Numbered from the stretch's first letter, positions 39,874-53,500 are shown. The stretch is DNA of 64,000 nucleotides from Ptychodera flava (GCF_041260155.1 NC_091929.1:42476244-42540243), one strand, 5' to 3'. Notes: generated by a model not told the origin, from the sequence alone. Numbers and translations: made by a program.

Positions 39874-40507
39874 TTATCTTTCTATGGCTGTTATCATTTA
39901 ATGATAATGGCAGATATTTGGCAGGTATAACCAGTAGGATAGCGAATCAAATTTAGGTTAATCATAGTATTGCAGGGCAGCTTATCCTAGCTCGTTGGCT
40001 AGACAAATTTTACCAATGGGCGATAGCGTAGATTCAAAGGAGGAACACAACGGGAAAGAAATAGATCTGAGAAAACAAAACCATGGCTCAGTAGATATGA
40101 ATTGTCACCTTTTACATACAAGGAAAAGTGGCTGGTCTGTCGATAGAGCTTTATTTTGTCCTTGTCTATTATATGGGATGATTAAAACAAATTATCAGTA
40201 TTTTAATTGACTGCTTCACGTCAGTGTTTATTTCAGTATATTTTGATAAATATCAGCTGTCAGCATTGACAAATCAACGTGCCTCTCCCATCTTATTCAA
40301 CTTTAGAGAAATACATATCATACGTATAAAAGTTGCTTAGAATACTGCAACCTTTCGTACGTTATATTCCACTTTCACCCTTTGCACACCAAGGCCCTGT
40401 GGTGGAGTTGACATTTGGAAGTACCATCTAGCATGACGTCTGACTTCTTAAATTAACAAAGACTGTCCCCCATACCATTATATTTTCGGATATATCATAA
40501 AATACTT

Positions 40508-42395
40508 GTCCCAAAAATATGCAAATTATGGTCACGTGACCTCATTAAGTATTCAAAATGGCCGCCAATATATAAAATATTGTATTTTTTCAACATATTT
40601 CTTTATTTTCATAAGGAATTCCTCATTAATTCATCATTTTTCATCACCAAACCTGTTTTCTATCACGTCAGCATGGACTGAAATGAAATTGTGACAAAAA
40701 TTTTGAAAAAACACTGATATTTTGTATCATTTTGACCTGCTAAGTGTAATGTAAACAAAGGCTCTGTATAAGTGTTAGGTCGGTCAAAGCATAATGTAAC
40801 ATAACATCCAGCACCTAATATTATGAAATATTTCCCACAGTAAGTATGTATATTTTGAATGACAATGACACACTTGTCCCAAAAATATGCTAATACTGGT
40901 CATGTGACCTAATTAGGTATTCAAAATGGCCGCCAACAATATAAATTTATCATTATTTTTACATGTTTTCCAATTTTCCAGTAAAAGATAATCGATATTG
41001 TATCATATCCCAATGCTAAATCACATTTTATAGTCCCATGACCATGGACTTTGATGTAAACTTTATATATTATGATAAACTTTACACAGATTTGATAAAC
41101 TTTACACAGATTTTCTTGTCTTCACTCATAAGTGAAGAATTACACACAGCGCCCTTGAATAGGGGCACAGAGAAACATAGGAAGAGTGGCAACGCTTGCA
41201 TGCCTTTTGTTCCATGGTCGTCTCGGTAGACTATTGGCTTTTCATATTAAAATGAGCTTCAAAGGTGTTAAACTTTTTGGAGGCTTTGTTTGTGGTTGAT
41301 AATTACACGAGATTATGCGAAAAATACGACGAGATGGCATCGTACTGCCAGTCGCGTAGCAACCATAGTTACTTTGTTAGCTCTCAGGCCAGAAACACTG
41401 CTTCACGCCAATCAAAAATAACACGCCAGCAGTTTCAGTAACATGTCCTTCCTTGACGCACGTGTAAAAGACTGAATGATTGACCGTAAACCATTGAGTA
41501 AAACCAGACAGTATCGATAAAAGACTTTCAAATTTGGTTCAAACACACTCATTATATATTCATAAAAATATGAGAGGAATTTTTAAAACGGTAAAACTCA
41601 CTTTCCTGAAGCTCAAAACACTCCCGTTTACGCCAGCACGAAAATTCCGCTCAGCACCACACGACAACAACAACACAAACTTTGCCGAACATACTTTCGC
41701 TTAACAATTGGCGAAAATCCGAAAATTACCGAAGGATGCATGGTCGGCACTCTTCGGAAAAAAAGAGGCGAGAGCAACCTGAGGTGAGGCGAACATCGAT
41801 GAGTTACGTAACCGCTTCACGCCTTAAGGTAGAACGCACCTCGGGGACAGACATTCGGACTCTCAAACTTTTACAATTCTCTTCTGATATACAACATGTG
41901 GGGGTTCATTTTAAAGCTCTTGGTGAAAGAAAACTTTTCACTGGCTTAGTTTTTCGAAATTCGAAAATTTTTATTTTTCTCCATAGAGTTAACACAGGGA
42001 TGGCGGCCATTTTGAATTTCTAATATCGGTAAATCTTGAGTAATTTGTTTCTCTAGTACCAAAATTTGCACGGTGACCCCCTATTTTTATTCTTGATTTT
42101 GAAAGAGAATGATTGAAAGATTCCTTGAGGAAAGTTAGAGCAAAAGTTTAAGTCTTTCACTTTCGAGGTGCATACTACCTTAAACAATACCCGTTGCGAC
42201 TCTGTCAATGTTTCTCTGTGATAGGGGTAAGACAGGTCAAGGTATCCTATTTTATATCATCTGACTATTTAATTTATCAAACTTTGTCCATAATTACAAG
42301 ATATTTTTGGAATTATAGTATTTCAATGCCCAAAAAATGCAAATATTTAATGAGGTCACATGACCTCATTAAATATTCAAAATGGCCACCAGTAT
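40508..42395. repeat. Three diverged copies of a TCACGTGACCTCATTA block
   Basis: Copies start near 40,508, 40,875 and 42,327. Each reads CCCAAAAATATGCAAAT or close, a CACGTGACC or CATGTGACC core, ATTAAGTATTC, then AAAATGGCCGCCA. They lie inside the 5.2 kb element. The core includes a CACGTG E-box in one copy. Confidence 0.8.
41824..42183. mobile_element. MITE, 360 bp, TTAA ends (copy 2)
   Basis: It begins TTAAGGTAGAACGCACCTCG and ends CGAGGTGCATACTACCTTAA, and is inverted relative to 15,602-15,960 in the NAV intron. It is nested inside the 5.2 kb element. Confidence 0.9.
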
Positions 42396-43246
42396 TCTAA
42401 ATTTACAATGATTTTCACATATTGCTTCTCTTTCTGACGACATTCTAAAGAATTTATCACTTCCCATTTCTCAATTATGTCTAAATGTATATTAGATTCT
42501 GTTGTCTACAACTGATGGTTCCAGGAAAATGTTTGTAACATCATTTTTATGAACCCAATAAAAGCTTCGTTCAAATCACAGTGTACACTAACATTACAAT
42601 CATTTTGCAGAATTTGATTATTCGAGTTTTGCAAACTTCATCCAATATACATGCAAAAACATAAGAATACACAATTTTATTGTAACCAAAAACAATATTT
42701 ATTGTTTTTCTTTAGTAAAAAAAGTAAAAATAATGTAGTAACGCCCTAAAAATCAGACCAAATCCATCTAAGTGTCACAAGGGAACCATTTCTGGATAAG
42801 GAGGGTTTTGTGGCATGCACATCATTAGTATAATAAAATTAGGTCTTAACACAACACTGTCAATGTTGATGATGTCGCTGTCTTTTATCATATTCTGAGC
42901 TATGCATGTCATCTCCAAGACTTCCTCTTTCCATCCACCAACAGTAATATTGAAGAGAAAAAAATGCAGAAAGGTCTGCAGTATATTGTCTTTTCAAAGT
43001 ACAGTACTGTATGTAAAACCTACTAAAACTTTCTCAGTTTGTTTTCTCAATTATAAATCGCATACAATAAATCTCATTCTGTCTTCAATTGCATTTTGAC
43101 TGTCAACTCAGACCCCCTTATATGGCGTTATTATGATAACCTAGCACTGGTAGTGAGATATAATCTCGACATCATTATATGCTATTACATTTTTACGTAT
43201 TCAGAAACCACAAAGCATTTTGAAATACATACAATATCAGCGGATG

Positions 43247-43468
43247 TTTATAATTATTACAAAATGCGTTAACTAATGTTACAAAACGCGTTTTATTACA
43301 AAACGCTGATACCCTTATTACAAATCGCGTAAACAATATTTTATTACAAAATGCTGATACCCTTATTACAAAATGCGTAGACCATTTTATTACACAATGC
43401 TGATACCCTTATTACATTTTGCGTAAGTTGTTACAAAATGAGTCATATTACAAAATGCCGCAGTACAG
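43247..43468 (-). repeat. Right terminal inverted repeat of the 5.2 kb element
   Basis: Reverse-complement counterpart of 38,248-38,465, with the same order of sub-repeats and the same outer end CCGCAG. Confidence 0.85.
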
Positions 43469-43772
43469 GCTGTTAAATACCCTTGGAGCTTCCTGGTAAA
43501 ACAACGCCGTGGTTCGAACTCCATTGAAAACACCGTATTTTCTACCTTGGGTTGATAGCTCTACTGGAGGTCAGAATGGAATTGTTCCGAGCCTGTCTTT
43601 GGCCCAGTTTTCGATAATGTTTGTGTGCGATGTGTGATAGCGAGTACGTAAGTTCGAGTACTCCATGAACTCTCAAGCAGTTAGGAGTGGTAGCAGTCAG
43701 AGAAAATGTGACAACTTAGTTAGGTTATTGAACCACTCTTTTTTTGCGGGCGTGGGGGGAGGAGTGGGAATT

Positions 43773-43860
43773 TGGCCTAGCGGTTCTGTCTGTTGCTTCT
43801 GCGCTAGATAGCTAGCTACCGTATGTTGTAAGTTCGAACCCGATTGAAAACACCATATTT
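43773..43860 (+). repeat. tRNA-derived SINE-like sequence (copy A)
   Basis: TGGCCTAGCGG matches an RNA polymerase III A box and GTTCGAACCC, 59 bases on, a B box, followed by CGATTGAAAACACC. Related B-box plus ATTGAAAACACC tails recur at 43,508 and near 55,180. The spacing is longer than in a plain tRNA, and no cloverleaf was confirmed. Confidence 0.5.
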
Positions 43861-44972
43861 ATGTTAGACAAAAAATACTAGTATCCGAACAATGATTTGC
43901 AACAAATTTGATAATTCACATTTTTTAAACTAAACATGTCTTAATGTTGATAGTAAGTTGAGAGTAGTCAGATGCAATTCATATGCAAATATATACTTTT
44001 CATATGCAAATAGCGTACATATGAATGAAGCTTAACACCCGCCGTGGATTCTTCCTACCTGTATGAGCCTGCAGAGATATCTTTATATTGAAAAGAAAAT
44101 GTCACGTGGACATATGTCAATAATTAACACTCGGCATTTGAACGTAGGATAAGATGCGTCTTTTCGATGACAGTATCAAGAACTGCAGAAAATTGTGTTA
44201 GAATGAGTTTTTTTAATTTTTTGTTGCTCTATGAAAAGTAAACTTTCCTGGAATGCGTTACACAGATATTCCACTGCGTCAACCGAGTTGTTATCTAGAA
44301 AGTGGGATCAAATGGCAACCATGCTGCCAAATTAAAAGTGACAATGACATTTGCTCCAAACACCTTTTCACAGAATAAAGAACCACTCATGTAAAGTAGT
44401 ATACGGGAAGTCAAATGAGCTGTCAGTGTCTCATTGTAGTGACACCAACGTACCTAAAGTTGTAACATCCACATTTTTAAATGTGACATCGGAATCAAAC
44501 CAAACAAAACAACATGAAATAATACTGCTTGAAATTTCTTCAACAAATATTGCTTTATTACAATAAAAATCTTTCTTGTGAACATTGCTTCTTAGTATTA
44601 ACACAACATCTACTTGTTGAATTTTTAAAATGCTAGCCAAACGTTTATTGTAGAAACATGGTTTGAATCCATTTCAGGCACACAACATAGTCATATGCTT
44701 TTTCTCGATGACATAAAATTTTACCAATTTGAAATGCAATTTATACTAGTAATTGCAATGTTTTTTACTAAATACAGTTTGAATGCGACATGAGACGGTG
44801 ATGACCGGAATTAAAGTAAACGCTAATAAATATGTCAGTTAACGAATTTACTTTAAGATCTTTTCTGAGAAAGTTACACACGTTATACACCTATTTTCCA
44901 AAGTTCAGCTACCTAGAATTCAAGGCGATGCCGCACTCCAGTGGATGAAGCGCTTGGCCATACTGTAGTGTG

Positions 44973-45085
<113 letters not shown>

Positions 45086-45895
45086 TTGTCAAATATTCAA
45101 TTTTAGTGAGTCGGGTAGGCAAAGAAAAGTCGCTGACTGCAGCAATGTTTGTCGTCAAGTTTTTTTTTGAAAAATTCGGAACATTGTTTGCTCTACTACA
45201 ATGCTTGAAAGTAAAGGTAAAGCAGTGTTTGGATATTATTCCAGCGCTAAGCTGGACGCCACTGTACTATAATATTCACTGATAAAAAAAAATCACAAAG
45301 TATACGAGTTGTAAAATCTACCCTGTCTAAGTTTCTTCCGTTTTGATGATCCTTTCTTTGATTTCGAATGACCAGTCCTGTGCATTTTGGAATTCCCACA
45401 ATAACCTGGCAGTCTTTTCTAACCTTTAATCACGTGACGAGAGATACGACTCAATAAGGCAGGTGAGCAGCAATTCTCCATCGTTTTGGCATAGTACCTC
45501 AGAACTTAAACTAAAAACCATACACGGCACTGTGAGAAAACATGACACAGGTCAGAAGCGATACCTTCACCGACAATTTTTGATGATACAAGGAACATGA
45601 TAAATGCATCTTATTCGAAGCCAAACTTATCGAATAGGTTTACAGTAAATACTAGCTTGCTTTTTATGTAATATATATTTTATACATGTATATGGTTTTG
45701 GTTATAAATTGTAGGTATTATAGTAAGGATATACATTTTCATAAATATTTAAATGTTTGACTTTTAGTTTAATAGTTGTACTCAAACGTGAGCTGAAAAG
45801 AAATTCTCATCTTTTTGTCTTTCCCATTTTATGTAACACTTTGAGGTTACATTATCCGTTCATCAGTTATGTGTTTGTTTAGTCGCTGTATTATC

Positions 45896-48800
45896 TCATT
45901 TCAGTAATGGTGACGATTCTGAGATAGCCGTATCAATATCTTCTCTCTGGCTGTCGATGTCCTTGGAATCTTTGCCATCCACTGTAAAGAAATCATGAAA
46001 ATTTAAAAATACGTATCCATTTGCCTGTCGAATGGTCATGCCGAGACCATGATGCATCTCGGCAGATATGATTTTTTATGTAGGCGTAAGGCCTGTCACT
46101 CAAATGATATTTCCTATCCAGTTGATGGACAGTTTGACCTTGGGTACACGATTGGGTGACAGTGAGGGTCCGATGGGCAGTTGTCTTGGTAGACTCGGTG
46201 ACCCATGCTCTCTGGGAGGAAGTGTAGCGCCCCTAGCAGAGAGTCTGGGTCACCAAGTCTATTGTTTTGGCGGTTTACCGACTCAAGAAATAAAATTATG
46301 ACAGGAAGCTCTAATAAAGTTCCCTCTTTTAAAGGATGTTGCATGAGAGGAATGTACCACGGTATTTGTCTCAAAGTATGGTGGTATTACATTTGCCAGT
46401 AGTTTTTATACAATTCAAATATAGAGGAAACTAACAGCCTTCACACGGTAAGTTAATAAAGAACTTAATTATGTATTACCTTTGGTATGTTCAAACGTTT
46501 AATATTTCAAAATAAACCTAGCAATGCAATGTTTATCAATAACATACTTGTTGAACATAGACACACGGGCTTGTGGGAAAAATCCTACTTTTCAAAATAC
46601 ACACATGAATGTGTTTCCAGTACTGAAACACCTGGTTCTAGATAGCACCCACCAATACTTGGCTGTCTTACCTTTGACTGAGTTGGCTGGTATCATTATA
46701 AACATGTTGTTGCCTTCTCCAACTGGCATCGATATGAATCCATCTTGTGAGAGCTCTACCGAACCACGTTGGGGACCAAGATAAGCCTTCATCTAGAGAA
46801 GAATCAACCCAAAATGCCTCTTTAATTATGATTAACATAGGGCAATATATATGGACGAAACATTGCTTACAAACCTGAAAGGCCTGGTATGTTTACGTAC
46901 AGCATGAATTATGGAAAGAATCATGTTTAAACTTCATGTAAAATTTAAATTCGCAGATCGAAACAAAAGAGATAAACTTTTCTCCAAAGCTTCGACGGCA
47001 ACATGGTAAGCAAAAATGTGGAATATGGAAAAATGCCTGGATACAGCGCCACGTTTAGAAAGGATACAGAATATACTAAAGTCGTATTAATTTCACAGTT
47101 TTTGAAATGAGACCATAATTTGTATAAAATTTCTATTTGTGGTATCAGACTAATGGCTTCGAGCACGGACAAACTTGGAGTAAATAATCTCATAATTATG
47201 AAATATTGTGAAATATTGATATTAGCAATAAAACCGTTTTAGTATTGCACGAGGGTTAAGCTTCCTTTCTGCTCAGCAATATATACTTGATAAAATCACT
47301 GAGCGTGTCTTTTGGCATAGTAGTCTTCTTCGCTTCCAATAAAGTAAAAGTGTATAGAAAGGAAAGGAAGTCAGCTTCCACAGCAAGTCCTTAATACACA
47401 CCTGTTTCAACCCTTTGTAATACTCTATATTCGCTGTATCTCCACCGTAGAACTGATGGTTGACAGCATGGCCGTCAAATCTACCTAGACTGACCCTTTA
47501 TTGAATTCCGCCCTGTGAACCTATCACTCTTGAAATGTACATTGCAAATGTCTTTAAATTCACTTTCTCGAGTGCATTGCAATAGTTAATGAGGGCGTCC
47601 GGGGAATTCTGGAAAAAATTCAAAATTTTCGGCTCCCGATGGCTAATTAACACAAATCTTGTAAGTTGACACCATATAGCAGTCGACCAATTGGGGCTCA
47701 TTAACGCCTGGCCGCCGTGGTGACCTGACTAATTTAAACGGAGATGTAAATATTTACGTCCTCCCAAGTTGAGAACATTAAATTCTTACCTTAAGTTCCT
47801 TCTGACTTTATATTTATACCATGTTGGCCAAAGACGTCTTAGATTAAGTAAAATTTGTACACATTCAGTAATTTTAACAAGTATTGGTGAGCAGAAACTG
47901 AGCTCAACCCGATGCAATACCAAAATGTTGGTTTTTAATAACGATATTTCATAATCATGCAATTAATATCATATCTTTTAGTCTATTTATTCCTTGTTCG
48001 ATTATATAATATCATAAGCAGAGACCATACCTGTACAGGCTCGTAGTATGGTGTGGTATTTCTGGAACATCTCCAACAACATTGGATCTGAGTAGTCTAT
48101 TATACAAAAAGATGATGTTAGAAAATTATCATAGCCTGATGTACACTTATAACAGCACGTGAGTGACAATTTCGATGAGACGTGTATTAGATTCAAAGGA
48201 GGTCAATAATGCAAATTAATCTTGCAAGACTATTATATAAAGGTTGATTCAACAGGTTTAGAAGCTTTTACTTGCAAAATTTGCGGAGTTGTGTGTGATA
48301 TTCTAGATTTTGTGAAACTGGCCAAAAAAACGAGTTCAGATTCTCAATGGTTGGCTGGACTGTGAAATTGTTATAATAGCTTTATCTTGTTTACGAAATT
48401 TTCAGAAACCGTTCTGTGAAAACATATTTGACCTTTAATCGTTTCTTTGTACGAACGTGCTAACCAACGGAAACATTTCTGGTGAAACTATCATTTACAT
48501 ATTAATGCCTTTCATTTAAATATATGAACTTTGGCTTACAAAATGTGAAATATGTCAAAACAAATTGAACAGTTTTCAATGGTGCTGAAAAGGACTCATG
48601 CAAGTTTAATGTTTCTCATCATACTACCTACTTATGTATAGGTAGGCTTTCATTTCATTCAGTACAGTATGTGATGTTGTTCATTGACCATATTATACAT
48701 ACTAATATTCCTGAAACCGTCGACCACAAAGTCTTGCTACATTGAAAGATCCTATTCTTCCAAATTATAACTCAAATCGTGTTAATTTAAGTTCTTATAA

Positions 48801-51595
48801 TCACACTAACCTGGCTGCAACATTTCTTACAACCATTGCGACAGAGAACCCTGCTGCACAGAATGCCATTTATAATGGCAACAATCGCTTCACACACAGC
48901 CATCAGCAGAATGAAGGTATCAATAGTCTGTCGTTCGTGCTGGAAAGAACGAAAGGAGACTCCTATCCACTTGCAGGTAAATGAAAAGTGCCAACAAGGA
49001 TGACACTGAACATAACTGCAATTCGCTTTGAAGCATGAATTACTAATAATGGCTTTGATCTGTGCACATTGACTTAGATTTACAATAAGTCACTCCTAAT
49101 ACTGATCCCTTATTACTCTAAGTAAATGTTTTAACTGTACACAGTTATATTTCCCGATAGAATTTAACCAAGAGAATGTAAATGTACATGGGTCCGGTTC
49201 ACATTAGAGGATTATTATGTAATCAGTTAAAAGATGTTATCAAGCTACACACTAGCTGCCACTATTAATGAAATTGCTGATGCCTTACGTGACACCACGT
49301 TTCTATTTGTATGAATCGTTATGAGGCACTCTTGACAAAAAGGGGCAAGTCCATAAATTGTCAGTATGGGAGAACTAAAATGGAGAAACTTTGCAAAAAA
49401 TTGTAATGGGCGATTGTTCGAGTGAACCCAACTGTGAACCCAATTATAGTGAATCGTTTGTACTGTATGTTAAAGGTATACAGTCACCTGTGATCTACGT
49501 ATGCCCATATAAAGTCAAAGGGGCGTTCCTTGGTATTCAAAATGCCCATCTGAGGGCGCTGTTTTAAAAGCGACCACCCGCTTAAAATCTGTCTTTCCAT
49601 GGTAACTGTTGTAAATTGGAACAGATCACAGTATACCTTTAACTATTGCCATTCTATAACATATCTTCAAGCGAGTAGAAACAACTGAAGAATGATTAAA
49701 ACTTTGTAGGTTTTTGCTCTATGTAATCTCCTTTATAGGTTTCAGTGGGAGTTGTACATGTGTAAAGACAAAAGATGGTTTCACGTACTATAGTGTTGTA
49801 GAGTTGCTGTTTGCAGCTCTTCTGGTGCATATTATCCATTCTGTCGCAACTGCTGAAGACGCGTGCCACATATTCCTCAGAACCCAAAGCCACCGCAATG
49901 ACAGTGACCACCACTACTGCACAGAATGTTGCTGACATAAATGAAAAGATAATCGTGGCAGCAGTCTGGCAAGGAAAATAATTCACATCGTAGTGATTTC
50001 AGTTTGAGAAAAATATTTGAATGACATGAACTGAGTATTAAATATTTGAATGACATGAAAATGCTGTGCAAGATTCACAGATATCATAAGATATAAAAGG
50101 CAACACAAGCAGTACACATAAAATGTTAGAAGTTTAGAAGTTATTTCTTGCTGCTTAAAATTTTAGGATCTGTTAAGTAATCCGATCAAAACAACATCTG
50201 CATATTCGGATACGGACAGTTAACCCAGGAGTATTGAAAACTATTTATTTTGGCAATGCTCTATGCAGTGCAATCTTCGAATATATGAAACACGATTGGA
50301 GCCAATTTGGGATAATTGGACGGTGAAGTAATGTCTTTTTAATCTGTAAATGTAAGCTCATCTATTTTTGTTTTTTAAGTTACACACTTGCAACATTCAG
50401 TTATGGGGCACCTAACATTTTTTAGAAATTTGAAAAATATGAAGATCCAATTATCCCAAATTAGTTCTGAACTCAATAAATATATTTTCTCAAGTCGACA
50501 TATTGTTATTGAAGGGACAAAGGTTAACAAAAGCCCTAACAAAACATTTGATGCTTTTTCAACTTGGAAGATGAAGTCATTCTTACCCTGTCAGTAGTCT
50601 TCCTCTCGGCCGATGTTATAGTCACCAATCCTGTTAGTATCGCCTGGAAAATGTTATAGGAAGAGCTGGTCAGACAAACGATGATCTTCTTTTCATTCGA
50701 CAATATGTGGAAATTTAGGGGCATACATTCGAAACTGTGCAAATGTCTGGGAGGAAGAAGTTGTAGTTCATAAAAGAAGAACAAGTATCCTTCTGACGGG
50801 ACGAAATCCTGGTAGAATTTGAGTCACACAAACTTGCACTTTCGTCTCTCCGATGCAATCCTTTCGAAGGCATGATTAACCACCCTCTCTTCCCTGTCAA
50901 TGAATTCACTAAAAGTGTAACATGGATTTTTATGATCCTAAAGCTTTCTTGGGGTTTCCTTTTAATTTGTACTTCTACTGCCAAAATTACTTTCACAAGC
51001 CTTTCTTTCTAGCATTCTACCCCTACCGATGTCTTCATTTATACTTGACATGAAAGCACTAAAATCCCCCGAAACAAATACCACATATTAAAGGGCCAGT
51101 AAAGCTACTTTTGAGTAATTTTTCACTGTTTTTGGTTTTAAAGTCAACCATAATTTTTGTTCTACTCCTCTAAGCAGGTTGAGTATCAGCTTGTCGACTC
51201 ACCCTGTACATGTGTAAACAGCGTTGTTAATTGTTGACAATTGTATTCTGGGCAGGATTAGAATTCAAATAAATACAATAACGGTGCATTTTACACATAT
51301 ACGCCATGTTGACAAGCTAAGTAGAATATGTTTCAACATTCTTTTGGACGAAGTAAGAACTTGCAATTAACATGTAAAATAAAAACATTGTAATACTTAC
51401 CAACATTCCACCATAAATTGGTATACCAAGGTATGCAAAGTGACATTCATTATATACTGCCGCAGCGCCTGCATAGAGTAAAAGGCAACCTAACAGGAAT
51501 TGGGTGTAGGCCATCTTCACCAAGGTAGACGCTATAACACGGTGATTCACATTCCTGTCTTTAGGCAGATTATCATAAATGGTCACTTTATCCAT
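45896..51595 (-). CDS. MS4A/CD20-like four-transmembrane protein, copy A (276 aa, seven exons)
   Basis: Exons on the minus strand: 51595-51401, 50644-50588, 49965-49789, 48939-48811, 48096-48031, 46792-46672, 45981-45896. They sum to 831 nt in frame with GT-AG sites, and the paralogue has identical exon lengths. The start has A at -3 and G at +4, with an in-frame TGA three codons upstream. Predicted helices are at about 28-48, 55-76, 86-112 and 148-170. The loop before the last helix has two cysteines (124, 135). After the last helix comes a Cys-rich stretch (LCRNGCKKCC, later QCCWRC), likely palmitoylated, then a cytosolic tail with PYYEPV and a di-leucine end (SPLLK). Topology, a short first loop with an IPIYGG motif and exon layout suggest the MS4A family; other tetraspanning families remain possible. 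A TTTAAT at 45,768 may be an ATTAAA poly(A) signal. Function unknown. Confidence 0.85.
47240..47646. repeat. 400 bp repeat in intron 5 of copy A
   Basis: Matches 37,284-37,698 and 58,694-59,101 in the same orientation. It was evidently present before the segmental duplication. Confidence 0.85.
49470..49642. mobile_element. MITE, 173 bp, TTAA ends, intron 3 of copy A
   Basis: It begins TTAAAGGTATACAGTCACCT and ends ATCACAGTATACCTTTAA, with terminal inverted repeats of about 20 bp. The equivalent at 60,929-61,122 is about 20 bases longer, so the insertion predates the duplication. Confidence 0.8.
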
Positions 51596-51891
51596 TCTGT
51601 CTCACTATTTTCTCCAACTACAGTTTTCTTTGTCAAAGAAGTGTTTGTCTGTTGAGTGAAAATAATAATAAAAGGCTAAATATGACACCCTGAAACACGA
51701 TAAAAATTTTTACTGGCGATAAAAAAATCTAAACTTTTTCAATCAAATGCAGCTTTGACATCAGTTTGTTGCATGGATCGTTAACAAAAGAAGTGACACA
51801 AACGATCGCTTTTCAGATATTTCAGGGTTTTTCTGAACTGGTGAAAGCATAAATATTTACTTTTAGATAAATAATCGACGAAGGATACACC

Positions 51892-52671
51892 TTAAGGTGA
51901 AGTACTACGAATTACGTCAAAATTAAGTTGTGGTGTCATTTTCTTGAAACTTTGCACAGATATTCTTGGAAGTTGTGCAAGTGCAAAAATGAAATAAAAA
52001 TGGGGGTCACCACGCTTGTTTCCATGGAAACGGACGTTAAAATGGCGTCGTTAGAAATAAATAAAAATAATATTTTCACTTAAACTAAAGAAAGCAATTA
52101 TAAAACGCGTAGCAAATGAGTTAATTTTAATAAATACCAAGACTTAAGATCCATATCTATCGAATGTATAGTTTTCATGATGTTTGTGAAGAAATTTTAA
52201 CATAAGTATCGATTACAAAATGACGATATCGAAATTATATCACTATATAATTTTCGAACTTTCTTCCTGTCGTTTTGAATGGTGTCATTTTGATTAAACT
52301 TGGCGAATAAACTCCTGACATAATACCATTTAGTTTACACTTTTAATAAAAGGGTGTCACCACGCTACTTTTTACAATATCTCCAGGTGAATGGGTAATT
52401 TGCGCCATATAAATGGGAGAGAATTGTTAATTTTTCGCTCATATTGAATAAAAACCAGCTTCCTAGGAGGTCAAAATATGACAAGGTTATAGGTCACATG
52501 CATTTCTAAGACACTGGGTCAAAAAATTAGGTAAAAGCGCAATTTCAACAATGACAGGTGATGTTAAATACATGCGCTACATAATTACCCATTTGCGGCA
52601 GGCTGGAGTTAAATCTGCGCAGAAACGTTCTAAAGCGTGTGCGCGTCCGAATTCGTCGTCCTTCACCTTAA
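51892..52671. mobile_element. MITE-like element, 780 bp, TTAA ends
   Basis: The left end TTAAGGTGAAGTACTACGAA and right end TTCGTCGTCCTTCACCTTAA are inverted repeats of about 20 bp with three mismatches. It has no ORF and lies about 300 bp upstream of the copy A start codon. Confidence 0.75.
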
Positions 52672-53280
52672 GGCTGAAGACGTGTGCAAGTGGTTGCTGA
52701 TGGGCTCTTGGCAGCTGTCCTGCTGAGCTGCATGGACGAGTCTTGCAGGATCCATCGCTGTCTACTCTGGAAGTGGGGACAGGAAGGCATGCCTGAAGTG
52801 CGGGTGGGCGTACCGAGTCAGAAACTACTTTCTCTGTGTAAGGGGTGTGGGAATGACAGTAAAAAAGGGAAAGCTTGGCAGAGGAAACAAAGCGATGTGA
52901 TGAGGCAGGGAAGTTATGGCGCTTCCTGACCTATGAATATCCTGACCTTTACATTTTATGTTAGATAAAAACGTTCCTATAAATTATATTACTCATAAGC
53001 ATACACACCACCATAGCTGACAAGTTAGGACACAGTTTGGTTATGACCTTGCCCTCAACGGTCGTAGCCAACAAAGTTGAAAAAAATAAAATGATGGTAA
53101 AACATCGACCAGCCCTTTCCCATCTCGGTAATTGAAAATGGGTACTCCCTTAATCCTATAATCATGGAATATGTCTGGGAAAACTTTGTTTGTGCTTTGA
53201 TCGATTTTATATTGTACAGATGTATGTCTGAAGATCCAAAACATTAACTTTAGCGTTGTGAATATCCTTTAACATCCAGT
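52672..53280. other. Spacer stretch, no supported gene
   Basis: A GC-richer patch from about 52,680 to 52,930 is open in more than one frame. No recognisable domain or splice partner is seen, so it is left uncalled. Confidence 0.4.
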
Positions 53281-53500
53281 GAATTTGACTTCCTGATTTC
53301 AAAAGGTCAAAGTTGAAACATGTATAACTATCTGTGAGACGGTTGAACAGAGCTTTAATACTACGGACTTAACTTTCGTTGAAATGTGAGAAATCTTTTT
53401 GTCATGTGTCGTCTCGCACCAATACCATTGCAAATAAGGTTATTTCTTATATCGCCATAAAAAACACACGTAGGGACAAAAAATAATAAAAATTAAAAAA
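53281..53500. repeat. Local duplication, member of a pair with 54,661-54,880
   Basis: Both contain CTTCCTGATTTC or CTTCCTTATTTC, AAAAGGT, AACATGTA, GTTGAAATGT, AGAAATCTTT and CGCCATAAA in the same order. The unit spacing is about 1.38 kb. Confidence 0.8.

Larger units (their letters stand above)
38248..43468. mobile_element. 5.2 kb element bounded by long inverted repeats
   Basis: Left arm 38,248-38,465 and right arm 43,247-43,468 are inverted copies of about 220 bp. The outer ends are CTGTGCTGCGGCATTTTG and CAAAATGCCGCAGTACAG. Each arm is built from sub-repeats of GCATTTTGTAATAA alternating with GGGTATCA and TTACGC, in the same order in both arms, and each inner edge has AGTTAACGCATTTTGTAATA. 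The interior has microsatellites, a 359 bp MITE and three copies of a 60-80 bp block, but no transposase-like ORF. It is probably a non-autonomous DNA transposon of unknown superfamily. No clear target duplication was found. Confidence 0.7.

Noticed and set aside
39554..39930. Open frames of Met-Tyr-Val-Cys and His-Thr-Tyr-Ile repeats on both strands
   Set aside because: They are direct translations of the (ATGT)n and (TATC)n microsatellites.
41682..42023. 113-codon plus-strand open frame
   Set aside because: Most of it is the 360 bp MITE. The matching frame at 15,689-15,886 is the inverted copy of the same element.
38248..43468. LTR retrotransposon
   Set aside because: The terminal repeats are inverted, not direct, and no gag, protease or reverse transcriptase is visible.
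46068..46402. Plus-strand open frames opposite the MS4A-like gene
   Set aside because: They lie in its intron on the other strand, and the duplicate copy at 57,5xx breaks the frames.
49696..49986. 96-codon minus-strand frame read as a separate protein
   Set aside because: Only 49,789-49,965 is exon (exon 3 of copy A). The rest is intron read-through past a GTACGT donor.
52684..52929. 81-codon open frame in a GC-richer patch
   Set aside because: More than one frame is open, none matches a family I know, and there is no splice or paralogue support. It could be a gene fragment but is not supportable.
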